Notes under the pieces: generated by a model | Told to the model about the DNA's origin: nothing | The model's database searches: none | Seen by the model: the letters and a program-made list of their open reading frames with translations, nothing else | Position numbers and translations under genes: made by a program | Part shown: positions 1 through 13,600 of the stretch, in pieces | Numbering within the stretch: the stretch's first letter is position 1 | How the letters are laid out: every line of letters starts with the position of its first letter | Assembly: GCF_023343835.1 (NCBI RefSeq) | Contig: NC_064438.1 | Location: 15,605,077 to 15,669,076, forward strand | Origin: Lagopus muta | Taxonomy: Eukaryota > Chordata > Aves > Galliformes > Phasianidae | Length of the DNA stretch: 64,000 nucleotides | Reading direction: 5' to 3'

Positions 1-2152
1 AGTGCACCTCGACTGAAGTATAATATAGGAGCTGGGTAAGGATGGCCATGCAGGTTTTTGCTCCCCAGTGCTCTGCTACACTCAGCAATTACCTCAGCAA
101 TTCAGCTGAAAGTGAGACAGGAGAAGTTCTGTTCTAGTTTATAAATCCTAACGAGATTCTTCCTGACGCAGAGAGAACACCCCAGTGGCAGCTTTGTATC
201 ACACACTGACTGCTCTGGCAGGGACATAGCACAGCACACAGGAAAGAGAGAGCAAGCCTAATCCATTTATCATTGGTTTTGCCTAATACTGCTGAAATGG
301 TTCCCTGGTGAACACGGCAGCAGCTTCAGCCTCTGAGCTGAAGTTTGAGCAGGTCTTAAGAGCACTACTGCCTCTGATGGTTGAGCTCCACCAGCAGGGC
401 TGCTCTGCAGCATCACACTAACCAGGCTGCAGACATACTGCAGAGTCACAGAGCAGATGAAATGCCATGTCTCCTGCCCGAGCCTCAATGAATCACCTGG
501 CTAAGGAGGTTCACAAGGAAGGTAAACGGGCAATGACAAAGAAGTAGCATGGCTGCGAGGGCCCTTAGAACTCGTAATTAAGTAGAAAAGCAGCAAACAA
601 AATCACAGGTTCCTGAGACTTCAACAGAATAACAAACTAACCACCAGAATCATGCTTTACAAACAAATAGCAGCCAAAGTTGCCCGCTGATTTTTAAAAG
701 CACCAAGGAGGCACCAGGGAGAGGAGCGCCGCTAACAACATTCCCTCTCATATTGCCACAGGCCTCTGGTACCAAGGGAAACTGGAACAGGCTGGCACAG
801 CCCCTGGGGCACTGAGTGTGAAGCTGTCCGAGTCACTGTCTGAGCTCAGAGCTGGCAGAGGCCCCCAGGCAGGCTCACTGGGCCCTGGCAAGCACAGCCA
901 TGGTTCTTGTGTACATTACTCACTGGCAACTAAAGCAGAGCACAAGCAAGAAGAGACAATAGGTCTGTCGCGACCAGCCATTCTGAAAGGATGCATGGTG
1001 TAAGGACAGCGTGACCTTTTGTTCCCGAGACACAATTATTAGTTTTCTGTGGCAGAATAACAAAGAAAACCCCACCGGATTTTCATCTGTAGCTTCTGGC
1101 TGAGGCAAAAAGACAAAGGGAGATCTCTTTGGCATGGAAAGTAAGTGAAGAGAGGCCAAAATGGACTGTTACAGACTGGGAGCAACAAGCATTAGCAAAC
1201 CCTGTGCTCTCCTCCAGTTCTGCATTCCTAGCCCTACTCTGCCTCTCACAGGAATTACTAGGTCTTCAGAGCTGTGGTACAAGTGTCAGCATTGCTCATG
1301 GCTTCTCTTTCTGCTCCTCTGTAGAAGGGAAAAGCGATGGTCGCGTGAATAAGGACTTGCAAAGTTGAAGGAGCTACTGAAGGGCTACTGCAGCATCATT
1401 TCTTGTTACTGTGAAGGCAAAGAGCCACTGATTGTTACTTCAGTCACTGCACTCACTACTGCAGCTCACTACTGAAGAATGTTGCCACACTCCAAACTGA
1501 AAAGGAGATCTGCAAGGGAGGAAGCAGAATAGAAACCCCAGGGCCAGTACACACTTTGGTGTAGTGGGTAAGCAGGAAGCAGAGCAAGTAACATAAGGAA
1601 GGGTGTAAAAAAAAGCAGATTATCAAAATTCTATAGCTTTAATTTCAGAACTATTTTTTTTTTAGCCACTATAGAAAATTTCCATTTAATATTTTCTTAT
1701 CTTTGATAATTCTGTGAAAAAGCATGTTAATTTGACACAAACTTAGTGTTGTTAAAAGCCAATTTTCTTACATGTCTCACATATTTTATTTTCTCTTTCC
1801 ATTTTCCAGAAAAAGAAGATGGACAGGCAGTAAAGAAGGAAGAAAAAAAGCCACAAGATTTGGTTTTGAACAATTTCAAACAGACATTCTCTCACACAGT
1901 GCAGATATATTACAACTATATTTTGTCCTTTTGAGGTATGCAGTAGTAAATTTGGATTGATGAAATGAAATGCAGTAGACCCTGTCACTTGTGACAAAGA
2001 TAGAAGTGTTGTTAAAAGCTGGAAAACTTGATGGTATTTGCCCTCGGACAAATTAATAGAGTTGGTGTACAATAGACAAGATGTTTCCCTCCCTCTCAGC
2101 ATTCTTCAAGGGATAAAAAAGGAGCATCCCCCTCAAAAAGAGCAAAACTTAC
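1..2152 (-). other. CD151: CD151 intron 3, 5' part
   Basis: This is intronic sequence downstream of the donor at 2152. It is AT-rich around 1600-1950, with no exon, RNA gene or clear repeat that I can support. I looked for the expected TM3 exon on the minus strand and did not see it, so it lies beyond the window edge. Confidence 0.7.
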
Positions 2153-2344
2153 CACTCTAAGCAAATTCCGACGCTCCTTGAAGGTGGCACAGCAGCCAAG
2201 GATGCCAGTAACCATCACAACCACCCCTGCCACCACCAGAATATAAGCAGTTGCTGAATATGTGCTAGAAGAGAGCAGGCTGATGTAGTCACTCTTCTTA
2301 GCCAGGGTCCAGGCGCCCACTGCCATCACAGCCCCGCCAGCCAG
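2153..2344 (-). CDS. CD151: CD151 exon 3 (TM1 second half, EC1, TM2)
   Basis: The acceptor is TTTTTACCCAG (AG at 2346-2345) and the donor GTAAGT starts at 2152. The exon is 192 bp (64 codons), phase 0 at both ends. The translation runs from [20 protein letters not shown] to [14 protein letters not shown], which is typical CD151 sequence. The final codon is Val where I recall Leu in human. The next exon, expected to begin YFILLL, is not found in 1-2152. Confidence 0.95.
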
Positions 2345-3070
2345 CTGGGTAAAAACAGAGGCAAGCAAATGAGGGATATCCAATACGTGAACTTCTCACC
2401 TCCAGAGCAACTGGACTGAGATATCAGAGGGTGCCCCAGCACTGCAACCTGAACTAAAGAAATCCACACCAAAGGAAGGACTCCCAGAGACCTCATTGGG
2501 ATGGAGAGCAGTACTCTGGTAGGGTTTAAGGAGGCAAGCTGTGCATACCACGCAGGGGGAGGTGCAAGCTATGTAGGACAGAGACCCTTTGGGATCTGTA
2601 AGTTTTCAGTGGAAAGCACTACTTGGTGCTACTGTGGACCAAGCTGCAAGGAGTGATCTGTTATCCTTGCTATAGTTGTCCCCCTCCACTGCCAGGACTC
2701 AGGCTCCCTGAATATGCTAGCTAGGTGAAGTGAAAGCGAAGCATGTTTTCAGGCATCCAGTTATTTTCCATACTTTGAAATTAGACCTATTAGTATCAAA
2801 CTACAACTTCTGCAGCTTGGGCTGGCAAGTTCAACGGGTGGGATTTCATCCCGTGGAACAAAATCTGGGTTCCACAGATGTCAGAGGTTTTTACTGAAGA
2901 TTTCACTAAGGCCAAGGCTTTTGTGCCTTTGCCACCAAATCTGCAGTGCCATCTAGGAAACTCTGAAGCAGGCTGAAACTTCTTACCCAGAAAAAAAAGT
3001 TGAAGATGAAAAGCAGGTATTTGAGACAGATAGTCCCGCATGTTTCTTTCTTCTCAGTATATTCACGCAT
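2153..3070 (-). CDS. CD151: CD151 tetraspanin, N-terminal coding exons (partial gene)
   Basis: CD151 is a four-pass membrane protein that binds laminin-binding integrins (such as alpha3beta1 and alpha6beta1) and organises tetraspanin-enriched microdomains and adhesion. Two coding exons are present, complement(join(2153..2344,2987..3070)), giving 28 + 64 = 92 residues. They cover the short cytoplasmic N-terminus ([12 protein letters not shown]), TM1 ([12 protein letters not shown] then [12 protein letters not shown]), the small extracellular loop (KKSDYISLL), TM2 ([16 protein letters not shown]) and the start of the inner loop ([14 protein letters not shown]). The last motif and the phase-0 break after the Trp match human CD151 as I remember it, including a 64-codon second block. 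The start ATG has a purine at -3. The large extracellular loop, TM3-4 and C-terminus lie outside the window below position 1. TSPAN11 is the nearest alternative, but [13 protein letters not shown] favours CD151. Confidence 0.95.
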
Positions 3071-3090
3071 CTTTCCGGCTCAGCAAATTC
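2987..3090 (-). CDS. CD151: CD151 exon 2 (5'UTR end, start codon, TM1 first half)
   Basis: The acceptor is CTTTCTCCAG, with its AG at 3092-3091 and a long poly-T tract upstream. It is followed by 20 nt of 5'UTR and the ATG at 3070-3068. The exon ends after a Trp codon at 2987 and is followed by the donor GTAAGA. It encodes 28 residues ending FNFFFW. The phase-0 junction joins directly to LAGGAVMAV in the next exon. Confidence 0.93.
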
Positions 3091-6000
3091 CTGGAGAAAG
3101 GAAGAAAAAAAAAAAAAAAGTTTGAAAAGCCAGTCACTGTGCCTCTTTTCCCAAAGGGCAGCACTGCTACTCACCTCCTGCAAAGAACTAAAGACCTCAC
3201 ACTTCCAGCCTTTTGCTGAGGTATTGCTGAGGTAATGCAGTGAGCAAGCCGTTCAAGTGGCTTCAGGGATGCCAGACAGTGCTTACTTATATTAAGAGCT
3301 CTCTTAGCCATCTGAGTGACCTACACAGCACAAGACCTCACAGGGTGTGAAAGAGAGGCAGATGGTACCAGCATGTGGCCTTCCTGCACTGCCATCATCA
3401 TCCTTCTGTCTCCTCATTCTGCTGTCACTTCTGGAGGCTCATTTTCCTTAAGATTAATACTTGTAGAAGAGGGATCAGACCTACAGCTGCATGAGCACAG
3501 CACTTACTGTGACCAAGCCAAAACAGTGGTTGGGTTTTACTGTAATCAACATTACTGTAAGGAAACTTCAGTATAGTTCCATGTTCACTTCCTCCTACTT
3601 AAACTGAAATAAATGAAGCCTCAGACCTGTTACCCAGCACATCCCACGATCTGGCTGACTGCAGCACCTAGCTGTTACTTCTGAAGGGGATGACAGAAAC
3701 TGTCTTTGGCATTTACAGAATAATGTCTCCAGAGAGTTTTCTTTGCTCACCAATGCTTGTTAAAACCGCTTTAAATAGATCTCTAAGTTCTATGTATTTT
3801 TAATCTTTACAAATGTAACTAGGAGCATACTTGTCATCCATCCAAACGGCCTCTTTTTGAATCCCAGCAATATGTTGGGATAATTAATTCTCTTCCTCAC
3901 TCTGTTTATTTCTCATAGCCCTTCTCATCATTCAGCTGCCTCACAGCTATTAAGGAGGAAGCAACATAAACGCTGGTTTTGAATGGTCTGACAGCATGAA
4001 ACACTGCAGATACATAAACAGCCAGAGTTTGCTGTGGGTCAGACCCCATGCAAAGTGTTAAAGATGTGCTATATTCCAAAGTAATTCCACTGTCAGCAGA
4101 AGCTCTGTGAGGCAGTTTGAAGAGGTATAACTGAATCCTCACCATCTCTCCCCTTCAAAGAGCTGCATTCAATCAAAAAAGTCCTCCTCTTCCCTCCACA
4201 CCAGCCAATATGGAATGATGCAAACACTGCTTTCTACCAGCATCTACCTCTCCCTCTCCAGGGGTTCACCTCTCGCAAGCTTCCTCCAGGGATAAACAGG
4301 ACCTGCAATCCAACTATGCAGTACAGACAACATCTACCTTGACAAGCCCACTGCAAGACACCTTCCAGTAGATAAACCCTCTGGTAAGATCTCTTACCTG
4401 CAAGCAATGGGTACTCACAGCCAGGCTGCACCTCAGCTCGCTAGGAGGATGGGTTGGTCAGTGTATTCTTCCCTGTTACATTTCTAACATCTGCTTTTAG
4501 TTTACTCCTGAACCAAGGCTTGGAGCAGCTGCCAATTCTGCAGCATAACTATATTTTATTTGCAGGAAATTGTTTCCTTTTGCTTCACTAGGATCCACTC
4601 AAAAACCTCAGGCAGGTCTGCACTTTAGGAACTAATAAAGCTTAGCAGGGAGCATAGGGGCGAGAACATGCCCACCAGTCCCACCATGCCTGTTCCCTCT
4701 CTTCTTTCACAAGAAAACATTTTCCTTTAGAATAACATCTGACAAAACAGCTGGCAGCAGAACAGTATTTCATTAGAGAAGAGAGCAGCTCCGAGCTGGT
4801 GGCATATATATCAAGGAGACTTGACTCATGATCCTTAGGAAAGATCAGAAACTCCAGCAATGCTCAGATTAATTACCACACTGCGATACTGCAGCCTGGG
4901 GCAGGGGGAGGAATAGATGCTGGTGGCACCTTCTGCTCTGAACAGACTTGTAATTCTCAATGAGAAGCTACCTGGCGAATGCAGTACTCAGGGAAGGTGA
5001 CAGATTTACAGCTCCCAGAGGCTTCATTTAGCCACAGAACAGGAATGGCAGCAACCAGGCAAGATCCCACTGCTATGCACACCTGAACAGCTCAAAACAG
5101 GTATCTCAGATCAAGGCAGATGCTCCCCAGAAATAGGCTCTAATGTGCTGGGCTCTGAAGTAGGCCTGCTTATATCAGGAACACATGAAGAGGAAACTGC
5201 ACCACAAGTTTGCTGAGAGGATGCTGTGAATGCTAACAATGTTCACTGTCCTTGGGCCGGGCCCTCAGCTCCAAAGGACTCTAGAAACTCTCCCTCCAAA
5301 AAAACAGCCAGCATGGTTATTTCCACGTGTCATCAACCTGTACCTCCTTCTGATCTGAGACCTCAGAAACACAAGGCCAGCTGCTCACAGCTCAAACTGC
5401 ACTTGCAGGCAGATGACAGGGAACCTGAAATTTGGCTCCACAAGCAGGTCCTGCTCCACTGAGCACAGCAAGCAGAGCCTTTCACAGAGCTCAGCTTCAC
5501 TGCTGGGAGGAGGGATCTATCTGCTTCCAGTAAGCTGGCAGGGAACAGCTGCAGGCTTACAGAGCATAGTGATTCACGCAGGGATGGCAGGCCATGAATC
5601 AGAGAGCAATCAGGGCTGTCTCCTGTATGATCTATCCTTTCTAAGCAGGAGCACCATCACTGACTCCACAGCGAGCTGTTCACACACCATGCTCTCCTTA
5701 CAGCTAGGGCAAGCCATGCTCTGCTGCTCAGGCTAAGGATGGCACTGGGCTCTGAGCCATGTGGCCCCAAAAAGCACAGAGGTGCTGATCTGTACCACAG
5801 CACTGTAGTGAATGATGGGGAACTCAGAGTCTTGTGCAGAGTTCTGTGATGTGGGCAGGGTCTCTTGGCTTCAGTGCTGATAACAGACCCACAGAAGCAA
5901 TGTGAAACGCTCTTGAAACTGGACAAGAACAAGCAACGTTACTTTAAATGCACGGCTGAGTTTTATTTCCAAACATAGAAGCAAAGGTCTGTTCTGAATC

Positions 6001-6484
6001 ACAGAGATAATTATAAATGAGCTCTTCAGTGAACAGAAAATGGCAAGCCATGACACAAGGGTGTATTTACAGATGCATAAAACCATATTAATAAGACATG
6101 AGCTCAATAACAGGAAATGTTTTGCTAATTGAAGAAGTGGCTGAAAGACCAAAAACATTTTCACAACGAAGTTCATTTGGTCCAACCCAATAGACAGTGG
6201 CTTCATCAGTAAACTAAATTTAAAAAGTAATCACAGAATGTAGGCAATGAAACTTAGTTATGCAATGAAAAGAGATACTTTTACCTTTATTTACCAGAAA
6301 TCAAGAGCAGGTTCCTACCATGCTCACAAATAACGCTCTGAAATAAAATACACAAAGATGGGTGGAAACAAGAAAACAAGGAAAAAATCTCAGTGTGACA
6401 GAAGCTGCACATGAAAGAAGAAACAGTCTGAAGATTAATTCAATAAATTAGACACTGAACAGCTTGAATCCAACTGTCACCTGA

Positions 6485-6610
6485 TTTGGCTTCCTGCACG
6501 ACCTTGGGCAAGGACCTTAGCCCATCACTTGCTGCTGCTCTTCCTTCCCAGTGCAGGAGGCTCAAAATACCCTAGATCTAGCAATGCTGTAAGGATGTGA
6601 GAAGCCTTGC
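6485..6610 (+). repeat. MIR/CORE-like SINE fragment
   Basis: The stretch GACCTTGGGCAAGGACCTTA followed by a C/T-rich segment resembles the conserved middle of MIR-type SINEs (GACCTTGGGCAAGTCACTT). The match is short and degraded, as expected for an ancient element. Recognised by eye from memory of the consensus. Confidence 0.5.
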
Positions 6611-6928
6611 AGCCCAAAGAATGCCAGCTGTGAGCACAACAAGCTCCAGGCAACCAGTTTCGGGCTCTCATCCTTACTGAGCTTGAACCCTTAGGACAAA
6701 CTGGACAAGAGGAATGCACCAATAGTTGAGTACTTTGGCCCCAGTTCTGCATGCTGAGCACAGGGCAGCAGCAGTAGCGCTGCACAAGCAGCATTTTGTT
6801 GCACTGACACTGAGGCACCTGAAATCTCAGTGGTATATCACATCACACAGACCACTGTATTTTTACTGGCAGAGCCAAAGGCATACACAGGCACGCACCT
6901 ACACCACAGCTCAGAAAGCACGTGGCAG

Positions 6929-6929
<1 letters not shown>

Positions 6930-6960
<31 letters not shown>
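6930..6960. repeat. (CA)n dinucleotide microsatellite
   Basis: About 15.5 perfect CA units lie in CD151 intron 1. Such tracts are usually length-polymorphic. No function is implied. Confidence 0.97.
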
Positions 6961-6963
<3 letters not shown>

Positions 6964-9900
6964 CGTGCTGGCTAGACATTCATTTAGTCATAGCACACTC
7001 CTCCAGGTCCATTTGCCTCAACTTGCACAGTAACAGTACTTAATTAAACAGCAAAGAAATCCAGGTCTGCAGGCTTTTTCTGCAGAATCTGCCCTAAAGC
7101 AGCACCTGATGGATGGTAAAGAAACAATGCCAAAGCAAATGAAATAGCTCCCAGGCCATCAAAAGTGTTTTTAAAAAATACTTAAAAATAATGAATGATA
7201 GCAAGAAAATTGGTATCCTAAATGTCAGTGCTGTCACTTTCATAGATATTTTTTCTGAACTGGGGCAAAACAGAACATCTCACACCTTATACCACACTCA
7301 TTCCCGTAACTAAATGCCCAGCAGGAAGCAAAGGCAATATGCAGCCCTGCAGCCAATCTTTGCCAACGCACACAAGACAGATGTGCTGCAGGAAATCCTA
7401 CTGCACCTATGTTGCTAGGAAAGTGCAGCTCCCAAAGGGCTCTAAGTCCAATATTATTGGCCTCCTGCTAATATAGCCACCTCAAACACCCTGCAGGCAT
7501 GCTGCTGGAGTGAGGGGCAAGGTACAGCTGCCTGGAAAGCTGGACCAGATAACTCCGACCTCGAGGCAGCTCCTGGGAACTGAACAAACACGCTTTCCTG
7601 GTACGTGCAATGCAGCTGTGGGACAGAAACTTTTTAGCACCAGTGAACTGACTAAAGAACCTCATTCTCCAGCAAGACGAAGCTCCAACTGTTGATAACA
7701 TGACCTCCGTGTTCAAGTTCCCCCTCTATAAAAACAATAATATTACCACCACTGCTTCACGTACCTCAGTGGGTTATTTGAAGAAATGGCCTCTGGCTGC
7801 TTATCAAGTCACCAGCACATCTTGCACAGCTCAGAAAGCAGCAAGAAGCTGTTGGATGAAACCTTCCCAGCAGAGAAGCTCTAAAGCTTTTAGCAAATTG
7901 CTCTGATTTACAAAACTACTAAGTTTCATTATCTATCCAAACTACCAGCCAACATGGGTCAACAGATCCAACACTGACCTTCCCCTACCAAAGCACTCCT
8001 CAGAACCACCACAGATCTTCAGCCCTCTTCAAAAGCTTCTCTTCCACCCAGTCTTCTTGCTGGCTCTGGTCCTCTGCTGGATTCGGCAAAACAGAAAGCT
8101 GAAAAAGAAAGGAAGAGAGAATCATGAATTATGTCAAAGATCAGTATGCAGTAATACGCTTTATCATTAAGCCATCTTCTTAGTAGAGAGTGCCTGGTTT
8201 CAGAAGACACTATGAATGCATTTCATTAAATTGGAAAGCGTGCACTGGTTAATGGGGAAGAGTCAGACTGCACTGCAAAGACCTCCTGATGGCACGAACC
8301 TGCCAGAATGCACTTACATTTATGTCTGCAGCATCTTATAAATGCTGCTACTGCTTCTGTCAAGCCTGTGAACAAACCACAGTGACATTCTGGTCTGAAC
8401 AGTCCAGGAACAGCTCCATGAGCAAGCTCTTGAAGACCCATCTGTACAGTGGGGTGCTATACACCATGTTATGCTTCAAAATGATCACTGGATCATTGCT
8501 TTAAACCCAGGCATGAGTAGGCACTTCTAAACTGCCTGGAAAGAGGAAAGTGGGGGGCATACAGTGCCAGAACTCATTGCACACATCCTTTCTCATCTTC
8601 CAGGGTTTAGGAGTTCCTGATGCTAACTTACTTCACAGCTTAAGGCTTAAAGTCTTCCATCTACTGTCCCTCTGGGAAATGGAAGCACTAAAATTCCCTG
8701 ACTTGCCAAGGTGGGATAATGAAGTGTTTGCAAACCATCTGGGAAGAGAAAAAGGTTACTTCTTATTATCAGATCAAATTCAACACAATTCATAACCATT
8801 TCAACTTTCTATTATCTTCAAGGGGAGGTTCCTGCAGGTCTTTTTCTGGCATAGTACAGACAGCACACGTTCACTTATAATCAGCTTGGTTTACCCTCGC
8901 TTCCATTCCCTTTGAACAGGGATGAACATAAATGCTCTGCCAAGAACTAGAAACTCGTTAATTCACATTACTCTGTAGCCTCTAGACCACAGGAAAATCT
9001 CTTGAGAGAAACAGTGGAAATCCCAACACTTGAGCCATACAGTTGTACGCCAAAATCCCAGAATCATAAATGAAAATTAAGCAAGAGAACTTTCTGAGGA
9101 ACTGGGGAGAGGAGGGAAAGCAGAGCGCAGACACTGGCAAAGCAAGCAATAGCTCTGACACATCCTTGGTCCTGAGGCTAGATCAAGCTCTGACACTGCT
9201 GAAGCAGCCTTGCTGCAGTACCATTTTTACATCTGCTTCTTGCTGCTCCCACACTCCTTTCCAAAGAAAAAGCTGACCCAGGATGCAAAGCTGAATGTTT
9301 TGTTTTCCATTACAGCATGCTGGAACATGCTGGAAAGTCAACGTACTTGTGCCTCAGGGGCAGTGGAGAAGGCAGAACAGGAGCCAGGCATCCAGTGAGG
9401 CAAAGCAGCTTCTTCTCAGGAATTTTCATTTATACTTGGCAAAGGGGAGACACGCAAAACAGATTTGAGTCCAAGACCCTCCTCCCTGAGGAGGAAATCA
9501 AACAAGATTCCCTAGAGAACAGCCTGGAAACAGCCTTTACTCTCTGCACGCTGTCTGAACAATGATACGCTCCTCAGAGCAGGGCATCATCTTCCTTCAC
9601 TGCAGAGTGCCCAGTGCAGGAGTGCTCACCCTCAGCCCCTTGGAGCTGCTGAGAAATGAGCACAAAGCAACATCCTCACCCCTTCCTAACAGGCCTCTGC
9701 ACAGTGGCTCTGGCAGAGGTGGAAACAACCTAGAAAGCCACTGACCTTCAAAGAAGAGTGAGGTCTCTTGGTCACCTTTGGTAGACCCTCCATGGCCCTA
9801 CCTCTCTGCTGCAACAACACTTTTCTGAAGGCCTTAGATTAGCAAAATCCCCTCCTGGGAGTTTGGGAGAACAAACCCTCTGGGTCCAGACACCATCTCC

Positions 9901-10344
9901 ACAGATGTTACAAAGCTAGGTTCTGGTACAGGTTTGTCACTCTTTCTTTTTTGCACGCTTGTAAATTCTCTCCTTTCTTCTGCTTTAGCAGGTTAATTTT
10001 GCATAAGACCCTCAAGAGACGTAGACCCTTAACTCTCGTTAATATGGATAGAAGTCCAGTATCCAATGAAGAACTACGTGCCTAAAGCACCTGGGGAGAC
10101 ACCTGCTCTTCAATGTGAGCTGTCTCTCAGATTACTTAGCTGTCCCTCTGATTTTTTTCCACGACTGTATTCCAGAAGGAAGGGTGTTGCCGAAACAAAA
10201 ATAGCAGTGAGATCAACTTCAAACTTAGCAGGGATATTTATATTCAGCACCACACACATACTTGTGTATTAACGTGTTCTACAAGAGGGTTAGTCAAACC
10301 TGGGAGAGACGATGGCTTGCTGTGTCACTGTTAGAGATAAAAGG

Positions 10345-10640
10345 GAGAGGAGAGGAGAGGAGAGGAGAGGAGAGGAGAGGAGAGGAGAGGAGAGGAGAGG
10401 AGAGGAGAGGAGAGGAGAGGAGAGGAGAGGAGAGGAGAGGAGAGGAGAGGAGAGGAGAGGAGAGGAGAGGAGAGGAGAGGAGAGGAGAGGAGAGGAGAGG
10501 AGAGGAGAGGAGAGGAGAGGAGAGGAGAGGAGAGGAGAGGAGAGGAGAGGAGAGGAGAGGAGAGGAGAGGAGAGGAGAGGAGAGGAGAGGAGAGGAGAGG
10601 AGAGGAGAGGAGAGGAGAGGAGAGGAGAGGAGAGGAGAGG
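10345..10640 (+). repeat. (AGAGG)n pentanucleotide array, about 59 perfect copies
   Basis: About 296 bp of uninterrupted AGAGG/GAGAG repeat, all purine on the + strand and all pyrimidine on the - strand. It lies in CD151 intron 1. Because the unit is 5 bp, every reading frame on a strand gives the same 5-residue repeat (RGEER on +, LLSSP on -). This explains the long spurious open frames here. The homopurine-homopyrimidine mirror character gives triplex (H-DNA) potential. Confidence 0.98.
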
Positions 10641-13600
10641 GAGAAAGAACAATTAAGCACGCCCAAGACTGTGATCATGCTCCAGAATTGTTCTGCTACA
10701 ACACAAACAAGAATGCTTGCTAATGCTTTCCAGTCCTTGCAAAACATCCCCAGCTCGGAAAGCCCCAGCCACTGCTCCCAGCACTCAATAACCTGGGGAA
10801 AAAATCACCCCCTCCAAACACTGACCATGGCAGGAGCTGGAAGGCAGCCCACAGAGCGGCACCCAGCACATGATTAATGGGAACTCCTTCTGTGTCCAGC
10901 AACATCATCTTGTATCTAATAAGGCCTCCTTTATTCAGAAGGATGCCCTAGCACTCTACACTATTTATACACAGGAACCACTTCACCAGTCATTGAACTG
11001 AGGCACAAAACAATAACCGCCTTTTTTCTTTCGCACTTGAAGCGCCAGAAATCAGCAGCTGGGATGTGTTTGCAGAAAGCTCACAGCAAGGAGAGTTTGC
11101 TGGGATAAGGAATAGCGATTCAGACAGGTCAGGGTTAGCCAACAGACATGACAAACCATGCTCGTTACAGCCTACCATTGATATTATAAATTCTGTTTTC
11201 CCATCTCTGCTCATGGGCACTGTGTTTTGCTTTGCTTTCAAAAGCAGGGCTTTGTCTGCGCTGGAGAATTTACCAGTAGCATTAAGCCGCATTTCTAAAC
11301 AGAAGAGTTTGTGCAGAATCAGCTTTCCTCCTGATCCCCTCCTATTAATGACACTGTCATTTTCAGCTCAGCTCTCAGAAGCAAAGCCATCGGGTTCTCG
11401 GTGTTTTCATGCAATATGCACAAAGCCTCCCCTCCCTGTCACCATGCCAGTACTAGGACCAAGCCAATAAATGCACTCATTACAATGCTCCCAGCCCCCA
11501 CAAAGCTACTCAGGCAATTCTGTGCACGAATTCAAAGCCATTTTCAAATAATGCAGTGATCACAATGATGCCTTCACTCTATAAACAGGTGGTTTTTACA
11601 CAGGGGTTCAGGCTTGGTGCAAAGACTAACCTAAGGACATGCTGTGGCAAGCGTACAGAGTTCAGCTGCAATCTCTTTGCAGAGGTGCTTTCATTGATAT
11701 TCCCTACTAATCTCAGCAGTGAAAATGCAACTAACTAAAAGCCAGCAGATTTTCTAGCTACTTCCAATCCCAGGTGCATGGTCACAGCAGGTCGCCATCT
11801 AAATTAGCTCACAAACGAATGCTTGGGACTTGAAGTGCAAAAACACGACCAGCATTCCTTAGAAGAGAGGATGGGCAGTTGATGTCACTGTTCCTTGCTT
11901 CTCAATGACACAAAGTCCAACAGTCTCACAGCCTGAAAGAGTCTTAACGTCCCTCAAAGCAACTAAACAAAGAAAAGATATCACGATATAACAGGAGCAG
12001 TAGGAAAAGATTCTTATCTCAAGATTCATCCGCCAACCTGCTCTGTCCTCCGAAGACCTCTGCAAGAATACAAAGCTGTCAAATGCCCATTTTCAAACTA
12101 CCTGTTAGCACTTCCATGCCTGCACCCGAGACACCTGGCTGCAGGTAAGAGCAGAGCAGAACATAAGAAAAGCTGGCTACATGTAACGGCTGTGCAACAC
12201 CTGTTTTGCTTTAACCAGGCTGATCTTGTTGGCGCATTCTGTGCTGGAAATGACAAAGCCAAAGTCCTCCAAGTCAGAACACAGCCCTGACCCAGGCAGC
12301 CAGCCTCAGACTAAGCTGCACAAAGGCTGTGTTTTAACAACAGTTGAGAAAGGGTTGGACAATGGAAACGAAGGTAACAGTCTTATCGCTTCAGACACGT
12401 TGCTGATTAGCTGAGTGCCGCTTTCAGCAACAAGTGACAACTTCCCAGTGCATTAGGAATAGATCAGATACCTGCAGAACCAGGAATGGGGAGATGCACC
12501 CTGTGTGCTGATGGCAAAGGGAACATCACCCACAGCAACTCTCACCTCAGTATGGCAGCTAGAGAGCTGCTGGCACTACCTGCAGGAGCTTCCCCTCCTG
12601 CTCAGCACAGCCACCTCAGGCAACAGTGCTGTCATACCTGGAAATACCCACTTCTCTAAAAGCAGTACCACAGGAACGGCCAAGAAGTCTCTTCTGACCA
12701 TCAGTCCTTACTACTACCCACAGGTGCAGATCTTCAAGTGGTCTCCAATTTGGAGCAATCAAATGCTTTCAGGAGTTCTATTCCTTTTTAGAGCTAAAAA
12801 CACTTCACTAGAGCCAGATCAAATATCAAGCACAACCGAGGGCAAATTAAGTGACTTTTCATTTTCTGGAGCTGAGAGCCCAGTCCATAGCTGCCTCTTT
12901 CCTGTTGCTATAGAAGCAATACTGAAAACACCCAAACCACACTGCATGAGGCAGCACTGAGGAAGTTCTTCCAGCAAAAATCAAACAACCCCCAAGCCAA
13001 AAATACAACGTTTCTCCCCCTTCCACTGCCCCTCCACGCAGCAGGCTTTAAGGACTCCACCAGAACCATTTATGCTACTGTTTTTAGATTAGCCTCCAAA
13101 CTTGACAGGGAAGCATCAGCATGTGAATAAATAACTGGAAGGAGAGGGCTGTGCTCAAGGCAATTACTTGCTGGCCCTTTGCCAAGGCTGAAGGCAGAGG
13201 CAAAAAGCAGTCCCCAAGCTCAGAGCACACTCCAGCAGGCCCTAAAGAAACCCACTAGCCATCAGCCAGAGCTGCCAGCAGCAGCGCTGGGAACTGGGCT
13301 CATATAGGTACTCCGTGCTGCTTCACTTAAATTACAGGCAAAGGGCAGGTGGCAGCTTCATAAAGGGAACAGAGCTATAATCACCTCAGAGGTGTGCTGG
13401 GCTTTGGCAGGTCTCTGTCAGTATGGTCTGCTTTGTTTGGAGCAGGGAGGGATAACAAAATGAAAGGGGGTTCCTCTAACAGGTGTCAGCACACAGCGGC
13501 TGCATTTCAGATGCAGCTAAAAAATCCTGCCATGGATTACTTCCTCACACCTTCAGGTGATTCCAGCACTGTACGAACAAGCCTTGTTACAGGAAAGCTT

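Noticed and set aside
2153..3070. Assignment to TSPAN11
   Set aside because: The block KKSDYISLL and [14 protein letters not shown] matches CD151; TSPAN11, as I remember it, has GFGAILWERKG at the latter position.
10262..10747. Open frames of 114-153 codons on both strands (RGEER and LLSSP repeats)
   Set aside because: They are a by-product of the 5 bp repeat, which lacks stops in every frame.
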